A stretch of 21,942 bases of DNA from DATAAZ01 sp036259875 (GCA_036259875.1 DATAAZ010000077.1:1-21942); one strand, 5' to 3'. Positions 7,224 through 16,627 are shown, numbered from the stretch's first letter. Notes: generated from the letters alone by a model not told the origin. Numbers and translations are program-made.

Positions 7224-7628
7224 ATGACACCGGGCGCGCCGGATCATCCCGTCGTTCACCTCGAGCTCCGCACGCGGAACGTCGCGCGCGCGTGCGCCTT
7301 CTACATGCGGCTGTTCGGTTGGCCTGCCGAGACGGTGCATACAGGCGCCGGTGACTACCTTATCGTCGAGCTCGCCGAGCAGTTCGACGGCGGCTTCGTG
7401 GAACACGAGACCGGCCGCGCGTTCTGGCTCCCGTACGTCGAGGTGAGCGAAATCGCGGACGCGACCGAGCGGGCGCGTAGGCTCGGCGCGACGGTGCTGC
7501 TCGCGCCCCGCGAAGGTCCCGCCGGCTGGCGAAGCATGCTCGCCGCGCCCGACGGCGGCGAGATCGCGCTCTGGCAGCCGAAGCCGTGCGGGTCGGGCGA
7601 CGAAAGCAGCGGGCAGTCCGACGGATAG
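7224..7628 (+). CDS. VOC (glyoxalase/bleomycin-resistance) family protein
   Basis: 134 residues with two beta-alpha-beta-beta-beta modules. The first is HPVVHLELRTRNVARACAFYMRLFGWPAE followed by YLIVELAEQFDGGF. The second is FWLPYVEVSEIADATERARRLGATVLLAP followed by WRSMLAAPDGGEIALWQP. The early His and the Glu in the last strand are in the usual metal-ligand places for this superfamily, whose members isomerise, cleave or sequester small electrophiles and antibiotics. The substrate cannot be assigned. The polar tail CGSGDESSGQSDG is not part of the fold. The gene diverges from the ECF sigma factor, which may control it, and converges on the alpha/beta hydrolase with a 38-base gap. Confidence 0.8.
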   Translation: MTPGAPDHPVVHLELRTRNVARACAFYMRLFGWPAETVHTGAGDYLIVELAEQFDGGFVEHETGRAFWLPYVEVSEIADATERARRLGATVLLAPREGPAGWRSMLAAPDGGEIALWQPKPCGSGDESSGQSDG

Positions 7629-7666
7629 CCGCCGGCGTCGCCTCGCAAGAAGTCCGGTCGTTCGGC

Positions 7667-8491
7667 CTACGCGGCAGCCTCGCGTTCGCCGCGCGCGCTG
7701 AAGAACTCCTTCAGCGCCGAGGCGAGCACCGCCATCGACGGGTTGTGCCCCTGGCCTACGAGAATGCGCAGCTTCGCGTTCGGGAGGGCCTCGGCGATCG
7801 CCTCGGCGCCCTTCCGGAGGACTGGCTCGCTCTTCTCTCCGCTCAGCACGAGCGTCGGCGTCCTCACGGCGCGCCAGTCCTCGACGCGGAGGGGCTGCCC
7901 GCGCAGCGCATCCTCGACCAGCGCGGCTTCGTAGGGAAGCGTGTGCGCGACGCTGTCGAGCCTCCGTCGAAAACCCGGGATCAAGCGGCTCCCGGTCGCG
8001 ACGAGGGATGGCATGCCCATGACCTTCGTGAAGTAGTACGTCGTCGCAGCCCGGCGCCGGCCCTGCGCGATCAGGTCGCCGAGCTCCTGGACGAAGTTCG
8101 GCGGGGGAAGCGGCTTCCGCTCGTCCACCACGAACACGGGGTCGTAGAGCGCGAGCCTCTCCGTCCGGACTCCGTGGGCGGCCGCCTTGAGCGCGAGGAC
8201 GCCGCCGGACGACCAACCCCAGAGACTCGCCGAGCCGCCCACGGCGATGACGAGCGCCTCGAGGTCCTCGAACTCCCGCTCGACTGCGAAAGGAGGCGTA
8301 TCGCCGCTCTCGCCCCGGCCGCGGCGGTCGTAGTTGATCACGGTGAACATGTCCGCGAGCTCTTCCGCGAGCCGACGGGGCTGGGGCCAGGCCCGGTAGC
8401 TGAACGCACCGCCGACGAGGATCACCGGCGGCCCGCTCCCGATGACGTCGTAGGCGATTTTCGTGCCGTCGGAAGACCGTACGCTGCTCAT
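7667..8491 (-). CDS. Alpha/beta hydrolase
   Basis: 274 residues, normal length for the fold. It starts MSSVRSSDGTKIAYDVIGSG and PPVILVGGAFSYRAW, giving the oxyanion strand. NYDRRGRGESGD is the typical turn before the nucleophile. The nucleophile elbow is GWSSGG, with Ser94 in G-x-S-x-G. The catalytic His is His249 in GQGHNPS near the end. The acid is in or near LVLSGEKSE, where Glu219 or Glu222 stands where relatives often have Asp. A helical cap lies between residues 120 and 205. Substrate unknown: an esterase, lactonase or dehalogenase-like role is possible. It is cytoplasmic, with no signal peptide. The start at ATG 8491 is preceded by GAAGGGAG. The gene diverges from the MMPL transporter across 145 bases. 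Confidence 0.85.
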   Translation of the reverse strand: MSSVRSSDGTKIAYDVIGSGPPVILVGGAFSYRAWPQPRRLAEELADMFTVINYDRRGRGESGDTPPFAVEREFEDLEALVIAVGGSASLWGWSSGGVLALKAAAHGVRTERLALYDPVFVVDERKPLPPPNFVQELGDLIAQGRRRAATTYYFTKVMGMPSLVATGSRLIPGFRRRLDSVAHTLPYEAALVEDALRGQPLRVEDWRAVRTPTLVLSGEKSEPVLRKGAEAIAEALPNAKLRILVGQGHNPSMAVLASALKEFFSARGEREAAA

Positions 8492-8636
8492 CCGTTTGCT
8501 CCCTTCGTTGTGAAGGCGACGCGCCTACTTCCTTAGACGCCGGCTCGACGGGCGGCTCATCGCTTTCGCGGGAGCGATGAGTCTCCGACCCTCGGCCGGT
8601 CTGTAGGGGAAATCCGAATCGACGGGAGAGCAAGGA

Positions 8637-10949
8637 ATGACGCAGTCCAACGAAGGGACCACGAACGCCGGGGCGGGACGCGGGCGCGCGGGCGAGCGCG
8701 CGCGGCGGGCCGCGCACGAACGACTCTCGACCGGCGCGCTCGCGCGCTGGACGCGTGCCTGCGCGACGCACCCGTGGCGGGTCGTTGCCGCCTGGATCGG
8801 CGTGGTCGTCGTCCTCGTCGCGCTCGTCGCCGGCGTTGGCGGCAGCCTTCGGGACGAGTTCGAGATCCCCGGATCCGACACCCAGAAGGCGACCGACCTG
8901 ATCGAGTCCGAGTTCGCCTCCGAGCAGGGCGGCGTCCTGAATCTCGTCTTCGCTGCGCCCGAGGGCGAGCGGCTCGATACGCCCGAGCGAAGGGCCGCGA
9001 TCGACGAGGCGATCACGCGTCTCCAGTCGCCCGAGTTCGCACCGCGCGACGGCGAGGCCGGCCTCGAGAGCGTCGGCGACCCGTTCAGCGAGGAGACCTT
9101 CTCGGACAACGGGCGGATCGCCTACGCGGAGGCCCAGTTCGACCAGACGATCGAGCCCGCGGATCGAGACGCGGTCGTTGCGGTTCAGGACGCCGTGCGG
9201 GAGACGGTCGAGCCCGCCGGCGTGACGGCCGAGTTCAACGGCGACGCCGAGTTCCCGCCTGTCGAGCAGGGAACCTCGGAGGCGCTCGGCCTCCTCGCCG
9301 CGATCCTCGTCCTCCTCGTTGTGTTCCGCACGTTCGTCGCGATGTTGATCCCGATCGCGCTCGCGATCGCCGCGGTCGCGACCGCGTTCCTTCTCCTCTT
9401 CATCCTCGCCGGGTTCACGGACGTCAACACGATCACGCCGATCCTCGTCTCGATGATCGGGCTGGGCGTCGGGATCGACTACTCGCTGTTCATCGTGACG
9501 CGCTTCCGACAGCTCCTCCACGAGGGGCTCTCACCGCGCGACGCGGCCGCCGAGGCCGGTGCGTCGGCCGGTCGAGCCGTCCTCTTCGCCGGCGCGACCG
9601 TCGCGATCTCCGTGACCGGGCTCGCGTTCATTGGGCTCGATTTCGTTACGAAGCTCGGCGCGGGAAGCGCGCTCGGCGTCCTGACGACGGTGCTGATCGC
9701 AAACTCGTTGCTCCCGGCGGTGCTCGCGCTTCTCGGGCACAAGATCGATCGCCTCAAGGTGCCGTTCCTCCGGCGGGTCGAGGAATCGGAGGCGGCCCGT
9801 CAGCGGACGCTCGTCGCCCGCTGGGGCCGGTTCGTGAGCAGGCACGCGCGCGTCGTGTTCCCGGTCGTCCTCGTGGTCGTCCTCGGGCTTGCGTCGACGG
9901 CGGCGCTCGTTCGTCTCGGCGCCTCCGATCAGGGGACGCAGCCTACGGAGCAGACCGCGCGCCGCGCGTACGACCTCCTCGCCGCGGGCTTCGGGCCGGG
10001 CTTCAACGGCCCGATCCCGATCGTCGTCGACGTGAACGGCGACCCGCAGGCGCCGCAGAAGGTCTATGACCGGGTGCAGCGCCTCGAAGGCGTAGCGTCG
10101 GTCGGCGAGCCCCAGCTGAACGACGAGCAGACCGTGGGGATCATCTTCGTCACGCCCGAGACGCGTCCCCAGGACGAGGAGACGGACGAGCTCGTCGAGC
10201 GCCTGCGGACCGAAGTCGTGCCCGCTGCGACGGCCGGCGGCAACGCGGCCGCGTTCGTCTCGGGCCAAACGGCCGCGTTCAAGGACATCGCCGACCAGAT
10301 CGTCGAGCGGATGCCGCTCTTTCTGCTCTACATCCTCGGCGTCACGTTCGTCGTCCTTGCGATGGCGTTCCGGTCGATCGTGGTCTCGCTCAAGGCCGCG
10401 ATCACGACCATCCTTTCGGCCTTCGTGAGCTTCGGCGTCCTGACGCTCGTCGTGCAGGAGGGCTACCTGCTCGGGCTGACGGGTCTCGACCAGACGGGCC
10501 CGATCGAGACGTTCGTGCCGCCGATCGCCTTCGCGATCCTCTTCGGGCTCGCGACCGACTACGAGGTCTTCCTGATGAGCCGGATCCGTGAGGAGCACGT
10601 GCACGGCCTCGCGACGCGCGAGGCGGTAGAGCATGGGATCTCGGCGATCGGCCGGGTCGTCGTCGCCGCGGCGCTCATCATGGGCACGGTCTTCGCCGCC
10701 TTCATCCTGAGCGCCGATCGCATCTCGAAGGAGTTCGGCATCCTCCTCGCCGTCGCGATCCTCACCGACGCGCTGATCGTGCGGATGACGCTCGTGCCCG
10801 CGTTCCTCACCCTGCTGCGCGAGAAGTCGTGGTACATCCCGCGATGGCTCGATCGCGCGCTCCCGAACGTGACGATCGAGCCCCCGCACGACGGCAGCCG
10901 CTCCCGCGCGATCGGCGAGCAGCCGGCCGAGGCAATGGGCCGGCCGTAA
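8637..10949 (+). CDS. MMPL/RND-family transporter
   Basis: 770 residues in the layout of MMPL proteins: one helix near residues 48-70, an extracytoplasmic domain, a bundle of five helices, then the same plan again. The first bundle contains MIGLGVGIDYSLFIVTRFRQ, with the Asp281-Tyr282 pair in helix 4. The second repeat has ILFGLATDYEVFLMSRIREE with Asp641-Tyr642. These Asp-Tyr pairs relay protons in MmpL3-type pumps, so both halves appear functional. Such transporters use the proton gradient to export lipids, siderophores or drugs. The cytoplasmic N-terminal 35 residues are rich in Arg and Ala. No lipid-synthesis gene lies nearby, so cargo is unknown. The start at ATG 8637 follows GGGAGAGCAAGGA. 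The reading frame is intact over 2.3 kb. Confidence 0.92.
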   Translation: MTQSNEGTTNAGAGRGRAGERARRAAHERLSTGALARWTRACATHPWRVVAAWIGVVVVLVALVAGVGGSLRDEFEIPGSDTQKATDLIESEFASEQGGVLNLVFAAPEGERLDTPERRAAIDEAITRLQSPEFAPRDGEAGLESVGDPFSEETFSDNGRIAYAEAQFDQTIEPADRDAVVAVQDAVRETVEPAGVTAEFNGDAEFPPVEQGTSEALGLLAAILVLLVVFRTFVAMLIPIALAIAAVATAFLLLFILAGFTDVNTITPILVSMIGLGVGIDYSLFIVTRFRQLLHEGLSPRDAAAEAGASAGRAVLFAGATVAISVTGLAFIGLDFVTKLGAGSALGVLTTVLIANSLLPAVLALLGHKIDRLKVPFLRRVEESEAARQRTLVARWGRFVSRHARVVFPVVLVVVLGLASTAALVRLGASDQGTQPTEQTARRAYDLLAAGFGPGFNGPIPIVVDVNGDPQAPQKVYDRVQRLEGVASVGEPQLNDEQTVGIIFVTPETRPQDEETDELVERLRTEVVPAATAGGNAAAFVSGQTAAFKDIADQIVERMPLFLLYILGVTFVVLAMAFRSIVVSLKAAITTILSAFVSFGVLTLVVQEGYLLGLTGLDQTGPIETFVPPIAFAILFGLATDYEVFLMSRIREEHVHGLATREAVEHGISAIGRVVVAAALIMGTVFAAFILSADRISKEFGILLAVAILTDALIVRMTLVPAFLTLLREKSWYIPRWLDRALPNVTIEPPHDGSRSRAIGEQPAEAMGRP

Positions 10950-11066
10950 CCGGAAGCGGCGTACGAAGCCATGGTTCGATCAGGGCCGGACGAGGACACG
11001 GCCGGGATCCGCGAGCCGTGCGGTTGATCGTCGGACTTGTGAAGATGGACGTGCCGGTGGACGGTG

Positions 11067-11285
11067 GTTTACGAGCACCACTCGGAGCCAAGCAGGTGAA
11101 TTTCGGGGCAGACGCTCCGACGATGGCCCTCTGCGGGCACGTTCGAGACGACGGAGGCGGGGCTTCCGCCTCCGGGCGCGGGATGGTTCGTCCTGGTCGG
11201 CCACGAGGTGCGCGGGAACCGGCGACCCGGCCGCGGAAACAGCGTCAACTTCCCAGGCTCGACCGACTTGAAGATCGAGAGCTAG
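11067..11285 (+). pseudogene. Remnant of an unidentified protein, C-terminal part
   Basis: After the MMPL gene a single frame reads VVYEHHSEPSR, then TGA at 11097-11099, then continues in the same frame through GTFETTEAGLPPPGAGWFVLVGHEVRGN and SVNFPGSTDLKIES to a stop at 11283-11285. The strand-like WFVLVGHEV and the orderly ending suggest the tail of a once-real gene rather than chance. No start codon or N-terminal domain can be found between 10950 and 11066. I do not recognise the family. Within it GGAGGCGG-GGCTT-CCGCCTCC (11153-11173) is a perfect 8-base hairpin; it has no T run and so is not an obvious terminator. Confidence 0.35.
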
Positions 11286-11288
11286 CCA

Positions 11289-12066
11289 GTGGCCGACCTG
11301 GGAGCGACTCGCGCGCGTGACCGGCTCCTGCTCGCCGTCGCCCAGCCGCGCTCGCTCGCTCGCGACGTCGCGACGAACGCGCTGACGCACGCGGCGACGG
11401 TCCGCTCCGCGCACGCGCGAGTCGTCGTCTTCCCCGAGCTCTCGCTCACGGGGTACGAGCTCGAGTCCAGGCCGATCGGGGTCGCCGACGCGCGACTCGC
11501 GCCGATCGCCGACGCCCGCGCCGAGGCGAGCTAACTGGCGCTCGCGGGCGCTCCGGTCGAGGGAGAACGGCCGTTCGCACATCGCGACGCTCGCGATCGA
11601 TGCCGCCGGCGTGCGAGTCGCCTATCGGAAGGTCTGGCTGGACGGCTCGGAACCCGAGCGGTTCGCTCCGGGCGAGGGCCCGGCGGTGGAAGAGGTAGAC
11701 GGCTGGCGGCTCGGTCTCGCGATCTGCAAGGACGCCGGCGTCCCCGCGCACGCCGACGAGACCGCCGCGCTCGGGATCGACGCGTACGTCGCCGGCACCG
11801 TGAAGTCCGCCGACGAGGCGGCTCTGCAAGACGAGCGCGCCCGCCGCATCGCTACCCGCCACGGCATCTGGGTGGCGGTCGCCAGCTTCGCGGGGTCGAG
11901 CGGCGGCGGCTACGCCGAGGCGGCGGGCCGTTCCGGCATCTGGCGGTCGGACCGGGTTTCGGTCGCGCAGGCAGGCGTGGAACCCGGCCGGTCGGCGAAC
12001 ACGATCACGACTTCCCGGGCGCGCACGACGGGAACCAGACGCCACGACAGGCGTGGCCGGCGCTGA
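11289..12066 (+). pseudogene. Carbon-nitrogen hydrolase (nitrilase superfamily), broken
   Basis: From GTG 11289 the protein reads RLLLAVAQPRSLARDVATNA, then VVVFPELSLTGYE, which carries the catalytic Glu. At 11532-11534 a TAA interrupts the frame, which then resumes as LALAGAPVE. At 11561-11563 (one G too many) the frame moves by +1 to ENGRSHIATLAIDAAGVRVAYRKVWL, with the catalytic Lys, and then GWRLGLAICKDAG, with the catalytic Cys. The rest, AALGIDAYVAGTVKS and GIWVAVASFAGSSGGGY, is typical. All three residues of the Glu-Lys-Cys triad are therefore present, but not in one frame. The family cleaves nitriles or amides. The C-terminus after about 11,960 is degraded or short. Both a nonsense codon and a frameshift favour genuine decay. 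Confidence 0.7.
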
Positions 12067-12076
12067 TTCGCCGCCC

Positions 12077-12574
12077 TCAGCGCCGGGCCATGGCAGCGCT
12101 CTCCTCTGACTCGAACGCTCTCCGGAGGCCCTCGATCTCGAGCTTGCCCATCTGGAGCATCGCGTTCATCACTCGCTTCGCCCGTTCGGGGTCCTCGTCG
12201 TTCAGCATCTCGCCAAGGACGCGCGGAACGACCTGCCAGGAGACGCCGAACTTGTCCGTGAGCCAGCCGCAGGGGCCTTTATCGCCGCCGTCGGAGAGCT
12301 TCTCCCAGTAGTCGTCGACCTCTTCCTGCGTCTCGCAGCTCACGAAGAGCGAGATCCCCTGCGCGAAGCTGAACGAGGCGCCTCCGTTCAGCGCCATGAA
12401 CTGCTGCCCGGCGAGTTCGAACGTCACCGACATGAGCGAGCCTTTCGGCCCCGGCCCCGCGTCGCCATAGCGCGTTGCGGTCACGATCCTCGAGTCGGGG
12501 AAAACCGACGTGTAGAAGTCGACCGCCTCTTCGGCTCGGTCGTCGAACGTCAAGAACGTCGTGATCTTCTGCAT
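12077..12574 (-). CDS. PhnB-like VOC family protein
   Basis: 165 residues. It opens MQKITTFLTFDDRAEEAVDFYTSVFPDSRI, the hallmark of the PhnB / '3-demethylubiquinone-9 3-methyltransferase domain' group of the vicinal oxygen chelate superfamily. FELAGQQFMALNGG and FSFAQGISLFVSCETQEEVDDYWEKLSDGG follow, then CGWLTDKFGVSWQVVPRVLGEML, then a helical tail with MNAMLQMGKLEIEGL. Despite the domain's historical name these are not methyltransferases. They bind small ligands, and no enzymatic role is established for most. Single-chain proteins like this pair to form the complete cavity. ATG 12574 has GGAGGG a few bases upstream. The gene is intact although both flanking genes are broken. Confidence 0.85.
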   Translation of the reverse strand: MQKITTFLTFDDRAEEAVDFYTSVFPDSRIVTATRYGDAGPGPKGSLMSVTFELAGQQFMALNGGASFSFAQGISLFVSCETQEEVDDYWEKLSDGGDKGPCGWLTDKFGVSWQVVPRVLGEMLNDEDPERAKRVMNAMLQMGKLEIEGLRRAFESEESAAMARR

Positions 12575-12940
12575 GTCACGCCCTCCTCTTCCTTCGCGGC
12601 GCTCGCATCGGGTCGCATTTCGTATAGAGACCGGCTGAGAGGCAGGAACTCATCGCTTGTCGACTCGTCATCCCGTATCGCGGCGCGGACGCACGTCGAG
12701 ATCGCGTTTCCCTCGCCGAGGCGGCGCACGCGAACGCGCCGCTCGAGGTCGTCAACGAGCGGACCCGTCCGACCGGGGCGGCGAGCGGACCGTCCTCAGC
12801 GTCGGCGAGGCGCGCGCCCTGTGCAGGCGGGGTCGGTCGAAGCGATCGAGGCGGACGTCGACCGCCTCGCCGAGCAGATCAACGGCCGGCACATGCGTGA
12901 CGAGCGCGACCCCGCCGACCGTGCGTGCTATCCCTCGTGC
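12575..12940. other. 365-base stretch with protein-like scraps, no intact gene
   Basis: No complete gene is seen. On the plus strand the frames contain pieces that look coding: RLVIPYRGADARRD and AEAAHANAPLEVVNER near 12660-12755, GGERTVLSVGEARALC near 12775-12820, and VEAIEADVDRLAEQINGRH just before the cupin. They lie in different frames. This may be another decayed gene, but I cannot name a family or fix its ends. The promoter of the PhnB-like gene must also lie at the left end. Confidence 0.25.
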
Positions 12941-13301
12941 ATGGACGCTGCGGAGCGAACGGCCGTCGTCGTGCGCCCGGGCGGAGGCCATCGCGTCGGG
13001 AACGTCGAGTTCCTCGCCCTGAGCGGCCACACGCCGCACTTCAACCTCGCCGTCATCGAGGTGAGACCGCATCGTGAGGGACCGGACGTCGACGTCCACG
13101 ACCACGAGGACGATTCGTTCTACGTCTCGACGGCGAGCTGACGTTCACGGTGACCGGCCAGGAGATCCTGGCCGGCTCCGGGACGTTCGTGCTCGTCCCG
13201 CCGAGGTCCCGCACACGTTCGCGAACCGCGGCGACGTCGCCGCTCGGGTCGTCAACGTGAACGCTCCCGCGGGCTTCGACCTGCGACTCGAACGGGGATA
13301 G
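12941..13301 (+). pseudogene. Cupin-domain protein with two single-base deletions
   Basis: From ATG 12941 the protein reads MDAAERTAVVVRPGGGHRVG, then HFNLAVIEVRPHREGP, then VDVHDHEDDSFYV, the His-rich first cupin motif. At about 13124-13128 a C appears lost: GTCTCGAC where GTCCTCGAC would continue YVLDGELTFTVTGQEI. That second frame gives LAGSGTFVLVPP. At about 13203 a G appears lost (CCGAGG for CCGGAGG), after which EVPHTFANRGDVAARVVNVN and FDLRLERG follow to TAG at 13299-13301. The repaired product would be about 120 residues: one double-stranded beta-helix with metal ligands from HDHE and the PHTF His. Cupins cover many enzymes and binding proteins, so the role is open. Both shifts fall in two-base runs. 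Confidence 0.65.
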
Positions 13302-13318
13302 CGCTCGCGCGCCGGCCG

Positions 13319-13545
13319 GTGCGGATTCCGCGGGTGCTGGCCCAGGAGTGGCGCAGTGAGCCCGAGTGGCTGGTCTCCTTGCCGACGCTCGTGGCCGCCG
13401 GCTCGACATCCTTGCCGGCGCCGGCCTCGATCGCGACCGGTTGCGCGCCTGGGGTGTTGCGCACGCGCTCGCCTGGGGCTGGTACGAGACGAGCGGCCGG
13501 TCGCCGGACTCGGTCGCGGCGGCGTGGGCGATTCTCGCTGCGTGA
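13319..13545 (+). pseudogene. C-terminal scrap resembling an APH(6)/streptomycin-kinase-like phosphotransferase
   Basis: A frame from about 13319 (VRIPRVLAQEWRSEPEWLVSL) shifts at 13397-13401, where one C seems missing, to RLDILAGAGLDRDRLRAWGV and HALAWGWYETSGRSPDSVAAAW, ending at TGA 13543-13545. The helix with LDRDRLRAW and the terminal Trp-rich helix resemble the end of the aminoglycoside/hydroxyurea kinase family. The catalytic loop (HGDLxxxN) and the DP motif are absent, so nothing functional remains. No resistance can be inferred. The identification rests on about 50 residues and is tentative. Confidence 0.35.
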
Positions 13546-13633
13546 CGTCGGAGCGGGGAATGTCCTGCGAAAGCAAGGCGTTTAACTAGACGAAGCCCGC
13601 CAGGCGATCGCGCAGACGGCGCGGTTCTCGCCG

Positions 13634-14605
<972 letters not shown>

Positions 14606-14710
14606 CGGCCGCACGGGCGACCCGCCGAACGACGAGTGGAATCCGCGCGGAGGCGTAACGCGTCCGCGCGGAAGCTCGCGCGCGGCCGCCGCGCTCTCCG
14701 ACCGCCGCTC

Positions 14711-14716
14711 TAGCCT
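14711..14716 (+). promoter_or_regulatory. Likely -10 box (TAGCCT) of a leaderless UvrD2 transcript
   Basis: TAGCCT fits the actinobacterial TANNNT -10 pattern and ends exactly seven bases before the GTG at 14724. Transcription would begin at or next to the start codon, giving a leaderless mRNA. There is no other good ribosome site, which agrees with this reading. No -35 element is obvious. Confidence 0.45.
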
Positions 14717-14723
14717 GGAACGC

Positions 14724-16604
14724 GTGAAGACCGACCGGATCTTCGCCGGCTTGAACCCGGAGCAGCGCCGTGCCGTCGAGGCGGTATGCGGACCGGTTTG
14801 CATTCTCGCCGGCGCGGGCGCGGGCAAGACGACGACGATCACGCGGCGGATCGCGAACCAGGTCGCCGAGGGCGCCTTTAGGGCGGACGAGATCCTCGCG
14901 GTCACGTTCACCGACAAAGCAGCCGGCGAGATGAAGGCGCGCCTTGCGGCACTGGGCGCGACGGGGGTCGAGGCGCGCACGTTTCATGCGGCCGCGCTAG
15001 GTCAGCTCCACGCGTACGGCTCCGCGCCGCCTGGACAGGTGCTTCCGTCGAAGGCGATCGTTCTCGCGAACGTCGCGCGCGCGCTTCCCCCGCCGTACCG
15101 CTTTCGGCCCGTCGGCGACCTCGCGACCGAGATCGAGTGGGCGAAGAACCGCCGGCTCACGCCCGAGACGTACGCACGGGCACTCGACGGCCACCGTCCG
15201 CCGCTCCCCGTCGACCTGATGACGACGGCGTTTCGCGAGTACGAGCGGCGCAAGGACGCGCTCGGCCGGGTCGATTTCGAGGATCTGCTCCAGCGCGCGA
15301 TCCGGATGTTCGAGACCGACGACCACGCGCGTGACGACTTCCGCTCGCGCTTTCGCGCGTTCACGGTCGACGAGTACCAGGACGTGAACCTCCTCCAGCA
15401 GACGCTCCTCGAGCTCTGGCTCGGCCGCCGAAACGACCTCTGCGCCGTCGGCGACGATCACCAGGCGATCTACGCGTTCACGGGGGCGACGCCGCGCTAC
15501 CTCCAGGAGATGCCGTCCCGCTATGCCGGGACGACGGTCGTTCGCCTCGAGGCGAACTACCGCTCGACACCCGAGATCCTCGCCTTCGCGAACCGCCTCG
15601 CTCCCCGTCTCGGCGGGGCCGAGAAGACGCTCCGGCCCGTCTGCCGGCCCGGCCCCGAGCCGCTCGCGCGGGCGTTTGACGGGCCGGACGAAACGCGGTT
15701 CGTCGTCGACCGGATCCGTTCCTTGCACACCGAGGACGCCGTCCCGCTCGACGAGATCGCCATCCTCTACCGGACGAACGCGCGCTCGGTCGGCTACGAG
15801 GAGGCGCTCGGCGAGGCGGGCGTCGCCTACCAGGTGCGGGAGGGCGGGTTCCTGTCGCGACAGGCAGCACGCCGAATGCGCGCCCGCCTCGGCCACTCCC
15901 GTTCGACCGCCGTCGCGGCCTCGGTTCGGGAAGCGGCAAGTCGCGAGGGCTTCCTGCCCTCACCTCCGCGCCAGCTCGGCGAGCAGGAGCTCGTCCGCCA
16001 GGCGGACCTGGCGCGGCTCGTAGCGCTCGCCGCCGAGCTCGACGACGGCGAGCGGACGATCGGCGAATACTTCAACCTGCTCGACGAGCGGTTCGGCCCG
16101 AGCGCAGCGGGGCGCGGAGTGCAGCTCCTCACCTACCACCGGGCCAAGGGGCTCGAGTTCGAGGCGGTCTTCCTGCCCCGGCTCGAGGACAACGAGCTGC
16201 CGACGCGGAAGGCCAAGGAGCCAGATGAGGTCGCCGAGGAGCGGCGACTCCTGTACGTGGGGATCACCCGCGCGAAGCGGTTCCTCTTCGTGTCGTGGTC
16301 GAGCGGCGCGCGGCCGAGCCGCTTCATCCACGAGCTCGAGCTCGTTGCCGAGCCGGTCCGGCGTCGGGCCGCGAAGGACGAGCCCGCCGACACCCCTGCA
16401 ACCAGCGCCCTGCGCCTTTGGCGACGCGAGCGGGCCAAGGCGGACGGCGTGCCCGCTTTCGTCGTGCTCCACGATTCGACGCTCGCCGTGCTCGCGGATC
16501 GGCGACCGCAGACGCGGGCGGAGCTCGCGGCCGTACCTGGCATCGGGCCGGCAAAGCTCGCACGCTACGGCGACGACCTGCTCGCTGCGCTCGCGTCCGC
16601 GTAG
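14724..16604 (+). CDS. uvrD2: UvrD2-type SF1 DNA helicase with C-terminal HRDC domain
   Basis: 626 residues, 3'-5' DNA helicase/translocase of the UvrD/Rep family. All motifs are present: I, AGAGAGKTTT (Lys35); Ia, AVTFTDKAAGEMKARL; II, TVDEYQD (Asp216-Glu217); III, VGDDHQAIYAFTGA; IV, RLEANYRSTPE; V, LTYHRAKGLEFEAVFLPRL; VI, EERRLLYVGITRAKRFLF. The 2B insertion is short, as in UvrD2. The last 75 residues form an HRDC domain: LRLWRRERAKADGVPAFVVL, then RAELAAVPGIGPAKLARYG. Mycobacterial UvrD2 has a four-Cys module between helicase and HRDC; here the linker (RRRAAKDEPADTPATSA) has no Cys. The enzyme probably acts in DNA repair. The gene lies 118 bases after the sigma factor and has its own -10 box. 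GTG 14724 is chosen because the protein aligns from just after it. Confidence 0.92.
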   Translation: MKTDRIFAGLNPEQRRAVEAVCGPVCILAGAGAGKTTTITRRIANQVAEGAFRADEILAVTFTDKAAGEMKARLAALGATGVEARTFHAAALGQLHAYGSAPPGQVLPSKAIVLANVARALPPPYRFRPVGDLATEIEWAKNRRLTPETYARALDGHRPPLPVDLMTTAFREYERRKDALGRVDFEDLLQRAIRMFETDDHARDDFRSRFRAFTVDEYQDVNLLQQTLLELWLGRRNDLCAVGDDHQAIYAFTGATPRYLQEMPSRYAGTTVVRLEANYRSTPEILAFANRLAPRLGGAEKTLRPVCRPGPEPLARAFDGPDETRFVVDRIRSLHTEDAVPLDEIAILYRTNARSVGYEEALGEAGVAYQVREGGFLSRQAARRMRARLGHSRSTAVAASVREAASREGFLPSPPRQLGEQELVRQADLARLVALAAELDDGERTIGEYFNLLDERFGPSAAGRGVQLLTYHRAKGLEFEAVFLPRLEDNELPTRKAKEPDEVAEERRLLYVGITRAKRFLFVSWSSGARPSRFIHELELVAEPVRRRAAKDEPADTPATSALRLWRRERAKADGVPAFVVLHDSTLAVLADRRPQTRAELAAVPGIGPAKLARYGDDLLAALASA

Positions 16605-16627
16605 AGGCGCCCGCTCGGTGAAGCAGC

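Noticed and set aside
7137..9521. 794-residue minus-strand frame
   Set aside because: It covers VOC, hydrolase and MMPL genes in the wrong frame or strand; its sequence is low-complexity Arg/Glu/Gly/Asp, typical of antisense frames in GC-rich DNA.
9531..10889. 452-residue minus-strand frame opposite the MMPL gene
   Set aside because: Rich in His, Arg, Asp and Glu, with no hydrophobic core or known motif; the plus strand has complete MMPL signatures.
11153..11173. Terminator after the MMPL gene
   Set aside because: A perfect 8-base hairpin, but without a T run and about 200 bases after the stop, inside a remnant coding frame.
13319..13545. Streptomycin resistance gene
   Set aside because: Only about 75 C-terminal residues remain, without the catalytic loop and with a frame break. 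At most a remnant.
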